This document shows, in pieces, positions 1 to 13,300 of a stretch of DNA of 64,000 nucleotides. The stretch's first letter is position 1, and every line of letters starts with the position of its first letter. Under the pieces are notes generated by a model that saw nothing but the letters and a program-made list of their open reading frames with translations, was not told where the DNA came from and did not search any database. The position numbers were made by a program, and so were the translations under genes. Origin of the DNA: Paragordius varius (Eukaryota > Nematomorpha); NCBI GenBank assembly GCA_964247055.1, contig OZ176052.1, positions 8,308,001 through 8,372,000 on the forward strand, read 5' to 3'.

Positions 1-1400
1 ATGGTTTATAAGCAGCTTTTTGGATAGGCTCTAATTTATGTAACAATCGTCCAGGTATTTCCTTAATAAAAATTGAATATCCGATGCTTATTAGTAACAC
101 TCGGTAGGGGTTTATTTGTAAAATAGAACACCGTATAAAAACAAGTTGGTTAGGAAGCTATCTAATTTCCAGACAACCTTGGCGATTGTAATCATGCTGG
201 GTGATTCCATATAAAGGCATATTTTGGCCTTGCGCCTTTTATAAAAACCCTTGGGTAGGGCTCTAAGCAAAAATACTCTATTATGTATTTTTCAGAAAAT
301 CTTCCATAAGAAATATAAAGGTTTCAGATATTTCCAGTATAAAGGCAAATTAGCTACTCTTAAATAGGATGCTGGGTAGGGGCCAACCCTCTGTATTCGA
401 TCATAAAATGAGCTGACTCTAAACAAATTTTCCTCCAAGTTACGAGACTATATAAAATCAACGAAATGTAAAAAAAATTGAGTGCTTTTTTACAATTATT
501 CCAGGGTAAGACCCCACTCCGCGTTAAATACCATATAAAAGTGCTTAGAAGTAAGTTTTTGGATGATTTATGAGATCATGTACTGCGCTTTTTTTTATAA
601 CTGGGAGGGGGCGCTCTTCTGTCTCGGTAAATTGCGAATCCACCATTAAATTAGCTTCTGGGTAGGGAAAACCATCCTATACGTTATCATATAAACCATA
701 GACGCATACATTTTCTGGATTTATGGCTTATTAGGCATTTTGTGTTTAATGGCAAAACATTAAATCTTGCGCTACTTTTGTAACAACGCGTTAGGATCAT
801 ATTATTTGTAATTGTATATAATCCCCAGATAAATGTAAAAAATTAGCTTTGAAACACCAAAAAACGGGGGGGGGGGAGGGGGGGCTATTAGAAGGTTATT
901 TTTTATAAATCGTGATATTTTTTGGAATTAGCCCCTGTATTTAGTTCCCTCGTACGATAATGTTGCCAAAAACTACCTAAAATTATTTTAGCCAATTATA
1001 AACATCAAATACATTCATGGTCCAGCGGATGTCTTATAAAGGTAAGAATTATAACTAACCTACATTTTAATTAGATTTTGGGCAGAGCCGCGTTGGAGGA
1101 AAAAGCCTTTTGAAACAAAAATTCGATATAATATTTAGGGTGCATATAGTAAAATCAATTTAATCTTAGTAGTATGTTAATTATGAGAGGTACAAATATA
1201 CTGCTGTGATTAGCGCCAACCCGTGTATAAAGACAAAACCATCGATAGTCGCCAAAAATGAATAGTATTTTACATATTGGAGAAAGAGATTGAAAACACT
1301 ACGTTCCTTTTCAATCCAATTTTTTGGACCTTATTTCGTCACTAGAATAATCTATATCAAAAATATAAAGCTGGCTTTAAGATTACGGAAAACAGAGAGG
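1..1400. repeat. Degenerate tandem-like repeat, period about 140 bases
   Basis: A recognisable core of the form ATAAAGGCA ... TTAG ... CTGGGTAGGG recurs near 109, 254, 371, 505 (altered), 659 and 1078. The spacings are about 145, 117, 134 and 154, and then 420, which is about three periods. Copies are strongly diverged, so this could be an old satellite or the remains of a transposon with internal repeats. No open frame in it looks coding. A related stretch lies near 4665-4690. Confidence 0.35.
866..884 (+). repeat. Near-pure G tract
   Basis: Nineteen bases are all G except one A at 877, an outlier in such AT-rich DNA. The tract could form a G-quadruplex, but it is also a place where assembly or polymerase slippage errors are common. 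Confidence 0.7.
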
Positions 1401-3318
1401 CCCATTCAGATTCACAATTTATTTTGTTTATAAATTTAATACGCCGAACGCAGTTAAGCCATTTTTTTCAAGAACCAGCTGTAATTAGCCATTCTTACCG
1501 TAGAATCATATTTTCCAAAAAACTTAGTCTCCAAAAATATTTTTATCATTATTTGAAAAACATGTAAGTGATTTGATTTTCCGGAAAACGTATCGTATTT
1601 AAATTCAATCATAGGTCTTCCTTTTTCATGCACTGATTTTAGCAGAAGCATTATTTTAATTACGATTCTATATTTAGTCCCACCTTGTAAAGGCAAGTTT
1701 TGGGCAAAAAACCTCCATTCATCGTCATTCGCAAAATAATAAATTTCACATTTGCGGGAGAATGGCAATATTAGATATTACCAAATATGTCATATATCAT
1801 TATTGTCATCTATATTACATGCCAAATTTTGAGATAAAAATGACCTCCTCATAAGAGAAAATTACTTGCAGAATGCGAAAGCAAATGGGCGCTTGGTATT
1901 ACCAACTGATATTAAGCAGTGAGTCAATATAGCTAGAAAATATTCAATTTAATAGATGGTTAATAATAGTTTTGCATAATCAATAAGATAATATTACACA
2001 TTTAAAAAGTGAAATAATATAATGTGAAATTCTGATTTTTTGAAATAAAATTTAGGAAACTTTATAAAATTTTTATAAATTTGTTAAATATAATGAGTTG
2101 TCGGTTTTTTGCTTTTTATTTATGGCGTTTTGAAAATTATCATTTAGTTCTAAAAATGATGGATAAATCCCTTTATCCTAAATGTCCAAAACATAAAAGA
2201 GCCCTTGGAAAACTATATGATTAATGCGTTTTATATTGATTATAACGCCTAACGGAATAATTTATAAAAAGTTTAAAATATATTAATAGATCGCTCTGTA
2301 ACTCGACAAAATCATAACTAGTGGGAATTTATTCCTCATGATTTGTGAGAAATATAAATTAATTTTCACCACACATTATTTTATGAAATAGAAATTACAC
2401 ATCCCGTTGTACACGTTTAAAAAAAGATAAAATTTTGCTATATGTAAAGGAACAAAATTTGATTAAATATTTATTGCATTTTAATGATGTATAAATTTGT
2501 ACAATTTTATTAATATTTATGGTTAATAATTATTATTACCAGTTAAATCACAATACTGTAGATTGGTAATAGATTTATTTTGTTATTTATAAATTGTTAT
2601 ATCTATTATATATATATATATATATACAGTATGCATTATTTACCTGTGTTTTTTTAATTAGTAATAACAACTATACATTATAATACCAATATTAATTAAT
2701 ACAGGTATTTAGCATATTGAAAAATATATATTATTAAATTTAGGAATAATTAACATAAAACATCTTAAAATACGTATTTTACTATTTATTAATTTATCAA
2801 AGATAAAAACCCACAAAATTCCGCATCTAAATATGTAACAACAATATTACAAATGTTAACATAAATTGCTATAATATTCTCAAAATTTAACATTACAAAA
2901 TATCCATCAAATTAAAGCCTATGTTAATTCTCACGTCAATCCTCTTTCATATGTGTACTACGAAATAATTTCGTGGGTCAGTATTTTACGCATTGGATAA
3001 ACCATTTATGTTATTCGACTGACAATAAAATTACTGAACATACATTAAAATGCACACTGTATATATATATATAGAAAGAGCATTCGAAATAATATTATCA
3101 AATAAAAAAAATTAAATGCGTAGTATAAAACGCTAATGATCTTTATAATTTACTATTTGTTTGTGTTTTTGATCGGTTAGCGAAAATAATTAAATGCATA
3201 CATTTTGGAATAACGCATTATCATTAATATATAATATTGGCACAAAGCATCATAAGCTATTGTAAGAATTGGGAATAATGTATTTTCGATACTATATAAA
3301 TTAGATTATTCATAATAT
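1401..3318. other. AT-rich intergenic DNA, no gene seen
   Basis: Stops are dense in all frames apart from one 104-codon minus-strand frame at 1454-1768 that matches nothing recognised. Short TA runs occur near 2610-2625 and 3060-3072. No conserved motif or splice pattern was found. Confidence 0.5.
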
Positions 3319-3440
3319 CTAACTATGTATGTATGTATGTATGTATGTATGCATGTATGTATGTATGTATGTATGTATGTATGTATGTATGTATGTATAT
3401 ATGTATGTATGTATGTATGCATATATGTATGTATATATGT
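3319..3440. repeat. TATG microsatellite
   Basis: A tetranucleotide array of TATG units with occasional GCATG and TATATG variants. The open frames on both strands here (Met-Tyr-Val-Cys or His-Thr-Tyr-Ile repeats) are by-products of the array. Confidence 0.9.
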
Positions 3441-3769
3441 GTTTGCGCAAAGATCGTCGTTCATCATACAGTCGTTTGTCATGTAGAATTTTTAGAAATC
3501 TTTTTATTTTCTTTAATGTCATCGTGTTCAATATCGTAAGTAGCTGAATGTTAGGAGATTGGATAAATAATCTAAGTTTCTCCCTTTGTTAAGGTATGGG
3601 CCAATTTTCGCGTGCAATAATTTAGAACTTTTGATGAGTCTCGTTGTGTTATGCGTTAAATGTTTAGCAGGCTCAGAATGGACATGCGAGTCTTTTGATT
3701 TTTGGAGTAAAGCTTGTTTATTAGCACCTTTGTCTGTATTGTCATTCGTATTGGATTTGAGAGAAGGCA

Positions 3770-3812
3770 GATATATATATATATATATATATATCTATAT
3801 ATATATATATAT
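3770..3812. repeat. TA dinucleotide microsatellite
   Basis: A run of TA units broken once by a C. It creates an Ile-Tyr repeat at the end of a chance open frame. Confidence 0.85.
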
Positions 3813-3913
3813 CTTTTTCCCTTATGGATATTCTTACATATTAATAAAAATTTAAATTACGATTGATACAATAAGGCATTTTAAAGCGCATTACATATTA
3901 TACATTAATAAAC

Positions 3914-4252
3914 ATATATACCATTTACAATTCGATTTCACCCTTAAACAATTCAAATTCACCCTCGAACAATTCAAATTCACCCTCAACTAAAATATAA
4001 GTTTTTAAGATTAAAAATTACCTATATTTTATATATTTTTAAAAATAAAAATTATGTTTTAAATTAAAATAATACCTAAAAAATAATAAACTATATCATA
4101 AACATATATTTCATCTTAATAATTAGTTATATTAGTTCGAAAACACATAATTTATTTTTAGGGTGAATTTGAATTGTTCAAGGGTGAATTTGAATTGTTC
4201 GAGAGTGAATTTAAATTGTTCAAGGGTGAATTTGAACTGTAAATGATATATA
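3914..4252. repeat. MITE with inverted tandem AATTCAAATTCACCCT units
   Basis: The ends are inverted (TATATACCATTTACA and its complement). Just inside each end sits a short tandem array of about 19-base units containing AATTCAAATTCACCCT, three on the left and four on the right in opposite orientation. The centre is AT-rich and non-coding. Related copies lie at 4795-5245 and 25781-26008. This is a non-autonomous DNA element; the superfamily was not determined. Confidence 0.7.
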
Positions 4253-4794
4253 CCATATCGGCATGTTCGTCCCATGCAGTTTGTTAATTTTTTGCAGAAT
4301 TTTATTCAAGGAATTATTAAGCAAATAATTTATGATTCGTCGCACCCACACCCCCTAGAATAGTTTTATTGTAAAAAAGTAATATAAATTTTAAATAGAA
4401 AAGTTTTATTAGCTTACAAATCAAATATAAGTCACTCACTATAAAAATTACATTGGCAGATTATGCTTAGAAGTTAAGATTCTAATATGGTTTGTATAAA
4501 TCATGTAATTTTGGTCCTTTTCGAAGTTGTATTAACCCAAGCATCTCTTTTGGTGAATACCAACTCATTAAACCTGTATATTTTAAGTTATCCATATTCG
4601 CTTTTATCATATTATATGGATTTGAATCAATCGTCCAAAAATATGTAGAATTCAAACTAGGCCGATAGGGGTCAAAATTATAATGAATATAAAAGGCACA
4701 TTTTGAGCTTTATCGAGCTGAAAATATTAAAATCGAATTTCCTACACCGCGTATATTAAATTATATTCTCAAGAAACTAATTTAAAAAGCAAAT

Positions 4795-5245
4795 TATACC
4801 ATTTACACCTTAAATATAGATTTAAATCAAGGTTTTATTTTCTAAAATTCATCATCAATCATGTAATATTCACCTTTAAACATTCAAATTTCATCCCATA
4901 AATTAATGTTATTGGGAATAAATAATAAAAATATATGATCAGTTATTATGTTTCATTACTCTAAAAAAACTCCATTTTTAAAAATTATAAAAAAATATAT
5001 ATAGATTTCAATTTTAGGTGGCCTGTATTTTATTATTCAAATACATTTTTGTTTCACCTATTATTGATAATTTTGAAAAATGATAGTATAAAAAGTAATA
5101 ATAAATTAAGTAAACAAAAAATATTTTATGTCATTTATGAATTTATTTAGCTCAGAAAAACACATATTTATTTTTTGGAATGTTAAAGGGGGATTTCATA
5201 TGTATAAGGGTGAATATGAAATGTTCTCTTGTGTGTGAATGCCAT
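4795..5245. repeat. Diverged copy of the 3914-4252 MITE family
   Basis: It begins ATACCATTTACACCTTA, has a left CATTCAAATTTCA motif, and ends with the complementary GGTGAATATGAAATGTT and GCCATAC. It is longer and more decayed than the first copy. Confidence 0.5.
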
Positions 5246-8200
5246 ACTCCTTCGACACCATTCAGTTAACATATATGTAAAAATCTGATATCTGCATTAT
5301 ATAATTTTATGTTAGGTATATTGATCACAATAAATGTTTATTTCTATGACTTTTATCTCTGTATCAATAATAATTACATAATAGCTATAGGCGTTGGATT
5401 CTCACATTGGGTTGGTTTAGACTTTAGAAGTTACCTTAACCATCTGTTCAGACAACTATCACAAAATGTAATAGGTATAAAGCCCTATTTTTATGGTGAC
5501 GTAAGAAAGGTGAAGCCTATGGGACTATGCTACCTTGACACAGACGTTCTGACATAAGAATATTAAACCACTTTAGAGGGAACACAAGGGATGATTCATC
5601 GGATTGTTTTTCGCAGAGGGCGGAGTCCCCCCACTTCTTCTAATCATTTTTTCAGAAGCTTAGGTAGGCAAACATAAGTAATTTTGTGAAAGATTATGTT
5701 ATGGCAAAAATAGGAATCTAAGTCAACTTATATCAACGCCTAGAGAATAACCTATTACACACTCGCTTCGCACTTAAAAAAGTCAATCAACAGATAGTGA
5801 GAATATCTTACGTGAAATCCAAGATCCTTGAATTGTTGTCGTAACAAGCAAAAAAGATCCGTAAGCAATTTAAAAATTAAATTTGGCACGTTGGGGGAGT
5901 TGAATCCAAAAAGTGCAACCGTATACATAAGGCGTGGGCATTAGTTATAAACCTAATATACTTGTACTATCTTGTATTAGCGAACCTTTCAAAAAAGACT
6001 ACTGGTGGTTATGTTGCCCATGCTATGATGTACCGAGCTGAATGAAATACAGAACGCGATGTTTTCATGTTAGACAGCTTTGCCAACAGTTGCATCAGGA
6101 TCTGTGAAAACGTATCGCTTGAAGATCATAAAGCGGTAGAGGATCTTAGAAAAAAAATAAAATCCCTTATGCTCAGAAACGCTGGGACCGGGAAAGGCCG
6201 GTGCCAGAACTCAAAGTTGGATTATTCAACATAACCAAGGATTGGGTCCGCCTTATAGATAGCAGTAATAATAGCAATTTATAATGTCAATAACTCCCAA
6301 TTATATAATTAAAAAAATAAAAATAATAAAAAAAGTAATATTAATAATATTAGGGTCAAGGGTTAGGTTATATTTGTAATAAAATTTTGGTAGGCCATTC
6401 AAACAGCCCAACCGAATATTAACTTGCGACAAGGCAGGTGAAGAGGAAACATTCAATTCCCACAAACATAAAGAGGATCGAAATTTGTAGACCAGGAAAA
6501 TATAAGACCAGTCATAAATTAACTCTCGCAGTAAGTCGAAGTCTGCTTTACCAAAAAAGGGGTGACCTAGAGCTCGACGTAATTAACATAGAGGCCACGT
6601 GCATGTGCCTAGCGCAAAACCATAAATCGACGCTTTAATTGGGTCGAAGTCTACCTACTTGAGATAAGGCGTCCCAAAGCTGGAGACAGCTAACAGGGAT
6701 ATATTTAACTATCTGTTTTTTATGAAATTTAATTGATGCATACATTTTTTCCGATTGTCTCTGAATGAGCGTATGTTGTAACCAAGGATCATCTCTATTT
6801 TCGGTTTTAATATTCTCCCGGCGTATTGTTATGTTCGACAGGAGGTTGCTTAGCATAGGAGGCTGTATGAAACATTTTAATCTTTGATCATTATTACCAT
6901 TTTTGCCTGAGTGTGAAAAACAAAATACAAATCGGGAGTCACCCCGAAAGATGGAAATGCAAACTAATTATCACAATCCCATATATCCACAATGTGTTTT
7001 TAGTTTACTTAAAAAATAAAGCATCCCACACTCTGAGCCTAAACCGTGTTCAAGTATGATAAATGGTTCACCCTTTATAGATGTGGCAATCTAAGAGGGA
7101 ATCGGCACTGCTAAGGAAAGCATGATGTGAATTTATGTCTGCACAACCTTTATGCGCCGACTATGGTGCCCAGACCGTATGAATTGATAGTTATCACTGC
7201 TTTCGGCCTCGCAATTCATTAGGTTTTACAATCAACTCTCATGCCTCTCGCATGGACACCAGGTTTTTCTACAAAGTTAACACCGTGCACCAATGTAATT
7301 ATAAAAAGAGCGCTTGACTTATTTTAATTCGGTCTCATATTTTTAAAAATGTGCCTGAAACTAACGTCATTCATGGTGGTACATTTTACAGAGTGTGCAG
7401 CCCTACCCAGCAGCTCTTTATAACAAGAACCTGACTATTTTTTTCCTTATATGAGTAATATCTAAAATTACTGATTTTATATGGTATCATTTTGCTTGAT
7501 CGAAAATGCCTCATAGTCACGTCATTTTTATACTGAAAAACATTTTACAGATGGTTGACATTGTGCAGGTACCTACCACTACTATTGATATAACACGATC
7601 TAATGAATTTTTTGAACGTGACTCTAAGCTAGTTTTTTTAACAAGGTGTAAGGATTGTACAAAATTTGATATCCTCCGACGATCGTTTTAAAACTTGTAT
7701 TTCAGCGGTGTATGCTCTTTACGGGGGATGGGGACAGAGACTAATATCAGAGTATCTATAATTATATAGGGTAATTGAATCCTATTACGGCTTTACATTT
7801 TCTGAATATTGCTTAGTCAGGATTTTTTATGTGGAAGCGTTTAATTTTCACAATAATCATCCATGGACTAATATAAAATGTCCGCTCGATTTTGACCTAG
7901 GTCTTTAATTAGAAATGACTAGATGTGGTAAAAAATGTTTTTACCGTTAAATTTAGGGGCTTGGTTTTGTACTCAAAAACTAATTTTACTGGGGAAGGCG
8001 AAGCTGAACTTAATGGCTAATAAAAAATTACGATGGAAAATTTTGATTGAATTTAAATGTGCCTAGTAGACTCCTAAAACATGCTTTAAAGAAACAGTTG
8101 TTGGGATCATAATAGTTTGAACTATTTACTGAGGGTCGTATGGCATAAAAAATGGCTCTGGCACTTAAAAAAATTTTCTCTTTTTAAATTTCGATGTGCC

Positions 8201-10377
8201 CTAACATTGTTAATATTTGGAAGATAAAATTCTTATAATAAAATATGGTGTAGAATCGGACCAAAATTTATTATTAAATTAATAATATGTAGGTGTAATT
8301 TTAGGATACCTATTCCAGTATATTAAAGTATTTTAACTTTATACGTTTTATTATTGAAAAAATTTACAACCGCTCTGCAATATATAATAAAATATATTTC
8401 AAGTCTTGGAACAAACTCCTATGTGAATTGTGTCATTTTGATTTTTATGTGTTCTCATTTTAACCACTTTTAACTCGTATGTGACAATTTTATATAACAC
8501 AGATTCAAAGACTATTTTGCCATATATTACATTGAATTGGTAAATACATCATATCACAATTTTTATAAATATTGATGCGTCTGTGAGGTACCTATTTTAG
8601 TCTCTAAACCATTTTTATCATTCGCGCATTTTTTATTTTTTTACGAAGATGAAAAATAATTAAAAAGTCAAATATTTACCGAAAAATGTGGTTGTACATG
8701 TTATCTATGTTTTTATATAAATAAAAATTGTACAGTCTTTAATTAAGATTAGTATTAAAATTAAATTTTTGGTATATCCTATGAAATTCTTTGCTTATAT
8801 GATAACCAATTTATTATATTTCTTTAAGTATCTTTTTATAATTTGAGTTACACACTGATCAAATTTAATAGCCAATGTTAGGTTCGAATTGATCATTTTA
8901 AACATCCAAACCAGGATTTGACCTTTAATGATATTGGTTAATCGTATAATATCTATTACAGTTTGAGCTTTTTTACTAAAGGATAAGGGCTTAAATTGCA
9001 TTAGTACTTAAATGCTTTAACTGACGCCTGCCCAGGGCTGACAGTGATGATGGATAAATTGCACAATTCAGGGATTCCATCTCTCTTATTCCAAACAGAG
9101 TAAGAGTTAGGCTCCCTACCTGCAATACCATCACGCTTATGATTGTCTATAAACAGAATTCAAAACATTTAAGTTTAAAATAAAATATGAGATAAATTAA
9201 AAAGTTAAACTTAACATATGCAGTAAAACACATATAAATTAGTGATATACACTGAACATAAGATAGAACTCTTAATCATATTTACTAAAAATACATATAA
9301 ATCGTTTTAAATCATATGAAACATAATTAGACTGTATCATAATAAATATTAAACACTGTTTACCAATCCAGATTATCGACTGAAATAACGGCAAATGCAA
9401 AAGCAGACATTTATCTGGCTTTCCCTTTCAAAAACGTCACCAAAGTCCTATATCAAAAATTAACTGCAACAGTTTTAGACACTGTCTCAAAGTTGTCGAT
9501 ATATTAATTTAATTTCATAAATGATAAACCCTAATAAAATATGACAATGTATGGTGTGCCGCACACAACAACAATTAAATCAAAACTAAAAGTTTACAAT
9601 TTATAAAATTTCCATTTCCGGACAGACCGAATTTTTCAATTTCACGCTAATCCTGCTGTAAATAAAGAATATTGGAGTGAATTACCAATACTTGATCATT
9701 TTCTTATCTTTTACGTAGAAGACCGTTTTCATTTATATTCAAAATTCGGTAAGCAAACCGGATTATTTTTGTCTTATTAGTCATGGGCTTAGAATGTTCA
9801 TTTTTCCAAACTAAAACTGGTAATATACGTATAAAAGGTGATTATTTAATATATAAAATAGATATATCTTTATGCGGTCAATATTAACCAAAATATTCGC
9901 TTTAGTAGATGGCTCATCGCAATGTCATAGGTCAGGGTTAATTTTAAAACATTACATTTTATATTTATATGTATAAAAGATGATATACATAAAATTAATT
10001 TCACACTGATTACAATTTTTGTACATCAAAATTTTAAGCTTATTAACATTCATATTTCAACGTTAAAGCATTTTCGTATTCATCGGTACATCTATAGTCA
10101 ATTTGCTGACAAACTTTCAATCAACTTTGAAAGATATGATAAATTGTATTATCGTTTTAAGATTCGATTAATATCAATGTTAATTTGGATATTTTTATTA
10201 ATAACTATATGCGCTTTTTCAATTATTAATATTTGATTTATAGCAAACAGTTATGAAGCGAGAGAATACAATAATACCAATGATATGTTTGACGCAATGC
10301 TAAATTAAACATTTAACTCACACATAACTGTTCGAATTACATTTCATTTTTAAACACAAACTAATTCGCCAAAAACA
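5246..10377. other. Long intergenic stretch, no gene recognised
   Basis: From about 5,400 to 7,400 the sequence is less AT-rich and more complex than its surroundings, with open frames of 60-80 codons that match no family I know. The rest is plain AT-rich DNA. A decayed transposon is possible but unproven. The last few hundred bases must hold the promoter and 5' leader of the lysozyme-like gene; no convincing TATA box was found there. Confidence 0.4.
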
Positions 10378-13300
10378 ATGATGCAAATTATTAAATCTTT
10401 ATTATTGGTTTTTTATCTTGGTCTCCTTTTTATCAAAGGATATATTGGTGGACATCCATCAATACAACCCACATTAGTAGCCCATAGCAATACCCAACCG
10501 CAAGAAATTCAGAACTCAAATTCCAAATATTTCAAACATATTCAAACATGTCAAGAACGTGGTGGAAAAATGGCGGGACCAGAATACTGTTGCCATCCGA
10601 CCGATGTCGTCTACCAAACAGACGAATATACCTGTTGTTCGACCTACTTAGATTGTGGTATGTTTTTATGAAAATCTTCCTTATTACAAAAAATTATTTT
10701 TTTAAAAAAAATTACCAAATTTTAAATCATTGTAAAGATAGAATTTATGCATCATCTTAATTCAATTTTATAGTTAAAAAAAGAATATTTTAATATTTAG
10801 ATTATAAATGTCGACAAATAAAGGGCGTATGCGTATCTCCTGAATGCTGTCATGGAAAAATAAGTAAAAACTTTATTGATCAATGTAAGTCAGTTTCCGG
10901 GACAGTTTGCTGCCTTAATAATGCATATTGTGGTAATTAAATAAAATTATAATAAAACAAGACCACAGCTTTATAAATCTATACTTTATAGGGAAGGATG
11001 TTTATTTATAATATGATAAGCTTCTGGAAAAACAACATATATCTTTTATAAGAATATAAAAATATGTTAGAAATAAATTTAAAACAAATAGTTTTGATAT
11101 TATAATGAAAAACATTATATTTATAGGCAAATCTTTGTTCTCAAACTTGTATGGTATCTACACCCAATTCGATAATTTGAACATCACTGATGTAGTCTTC
11201 ATGAAAAGTAATCAATCTATACAGTGTTTTTATGAATACCAATTTAAGAAACCATATTTTATTCTTAGGATTAAATGTTATGATATCAAGCTTTATAGTA
11301 ATTAAATATATTTCTTAAGATTTCCTTTGAGTTATATAGTTATTTTAGTTATGCCTTCAAGTGCTTGATTTTAATCAAATAAAATCCTTTTGTATATCAA
11401 ATATAAATATTATAGAGTGGCAAAAATATAAAAAATCAATCTTTGGGGATTATGCAACTATTAAACGTTTAAAGGACAAAATACAAGAGGCCGATAATCA
11501 AACCGGAGTTAATCCATATATTTTAGCAGCTCTAATGAGTAAAATGTCGCGTGTTGGAAAAGATTTGAAGAAAACATTTATGACTGGTGATCGTTGGGGC
11601 ATTATGCAGGTTTTATAAAACTTTTCACTTATCTAATCAACATTTATCCAATCACACTAACTTTTTTCATCCAAACTCATTTATAACGACTTTAAAAATT
11701 TAGAAATCACTTTTTAGGGTTTTTTATCTCTAGTTATAAATTGAATAAATGTTAAAGTTTTGGTTTGAAAAAGCGTTTTTAATAAAATTACCCAAGCATT
11801 TATTTAAAAAAAAATTTGGTATATAAAAAAAACTCTTGCTTTTTAAACGTTTAAAAAGCAATTAGTTAAAATTAATTTTGAATTTGATTAAGTGTAGAGT
11901 TTGGTTGAAAAAGTGTTGGTTGTAAAAGTTTTACAGATAAAATAAATGATTTTTCAAATATTAGGTTGATATAAACAAAAATATTCCCGTTGGATCACCG
12001 TTTAGCAGTTTACACATTAAACAAGCAGCTCAAATCATACGACACACCAGAGATCTTTTGTCTAAGAAACATCCGAAATGGATGCCGAACAAGTTACTTA
12101 AAGGTTAATTATTATGTAATTATTGTTTAATGTTTATCATATTCATAATTTATTTATATTCTATAATTTAAATACTTCATGAGAAGTTGATTGTTTCTGA
12201 TATTAACGGCTTTTTTATTTGTAACACGGGGGACACAAAAATATGTCATAGTATTTTTTTTATATAACCATAAAAAATGATAATTTCTTAAATGACTCAG
12301 AAAGTTTTAAAACTGTAAGCGCCAGAATCCTAAAACATTTTTCTACCAGAATATATATATATATATATATAATATATATATATATTTTGTCGTATACGAT
12401 TCCCGTTTTCAGCACTATGTTATAAATATATAGTAGCTTTTGACAAGCATCAAATTGAAGTTTAAAATAAAAGATTACCAACCATTTTTTATGTAAATGA
12501 AAATAAAAACTCTTTCAGCTATAGACAACATTTTTACAATTTTTTACACTCAAAGGCAACCAAATTTTAAAGCTGCTTTTAAAAGTTATCTTGTTCAACC
12601 TTAAATCTTTTGCATGAAAAACTAGTGCCTTTGGGTGAAAATATTATGTTATAAAATAAAAAAGCTCTTGAATAAAAATTTTGGATTTTACTGAAGATTT
12701 AATGAAAGGTGTAAAAAATATAAAAATTATTTTAAGCAACTATAGGTATGTACAAATTATGCAACATTTCCACCTATGATATGGCCAAAAATACCACGCT
12801 CGAATTGGCGACATTTGTGGATGATGTCATTCAAAGAGCCAAAATGTTTAAAAAACTCAAATTTTTGGACAGGGCTAAAACTTTCTACAATGATTTCATC
12901 CGGCCAAAACTATTTTTTTCTCAATTGAATGGCAGGGATTATTTTAATGAAACACATAGAACATATTCGTTTGATGATTATAATACAAATCGGGAATTAC
13001 ACCCAAGAAGCGAAATAACAATGATTGATTCTCATTCGAAACACAGTATTTATAATTTTTAAGAGCGATAATTAAGTCAATGATTGTGATACAGATATGC
13101 ATAGCTTAATCCTTTTATTTTATTATTTAGCCTTGATTCCAATTTATGAAACCCTGTTTTACTTGCCAACCAATGGTGCTACGAAAAAAACTATGCTTCG
13201 CTACAAGATTGACCCTAAATTATCAGGTTATATCTATATATAAAATATATCCATTAATTGTAAAGTTTCATTAAAATTGCATCAATGGCACAATAAATAT

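Noticed and set aside
1454-1768. 104-codon minus-strand open frame
   Set aside because: It has no recognisable motif, no promoter or splice context and overlaps no conserved block; a chance frame is likely.
3329-3547. Open frames over the TATG array
   Set aside because: They are produced by the tetranucleotide repeat, which keeps several frames open.
12746-13062. Reading the lysozyme locus as two genes, the first ending at the TAA at 13060-13062
   Set aside because: No signal peptide or start is visible for a second gene, and an in-phase donor (13046) and acceptor (13130) with an 85-nt intron join the two parts smoothly. It remains a minority possibility.
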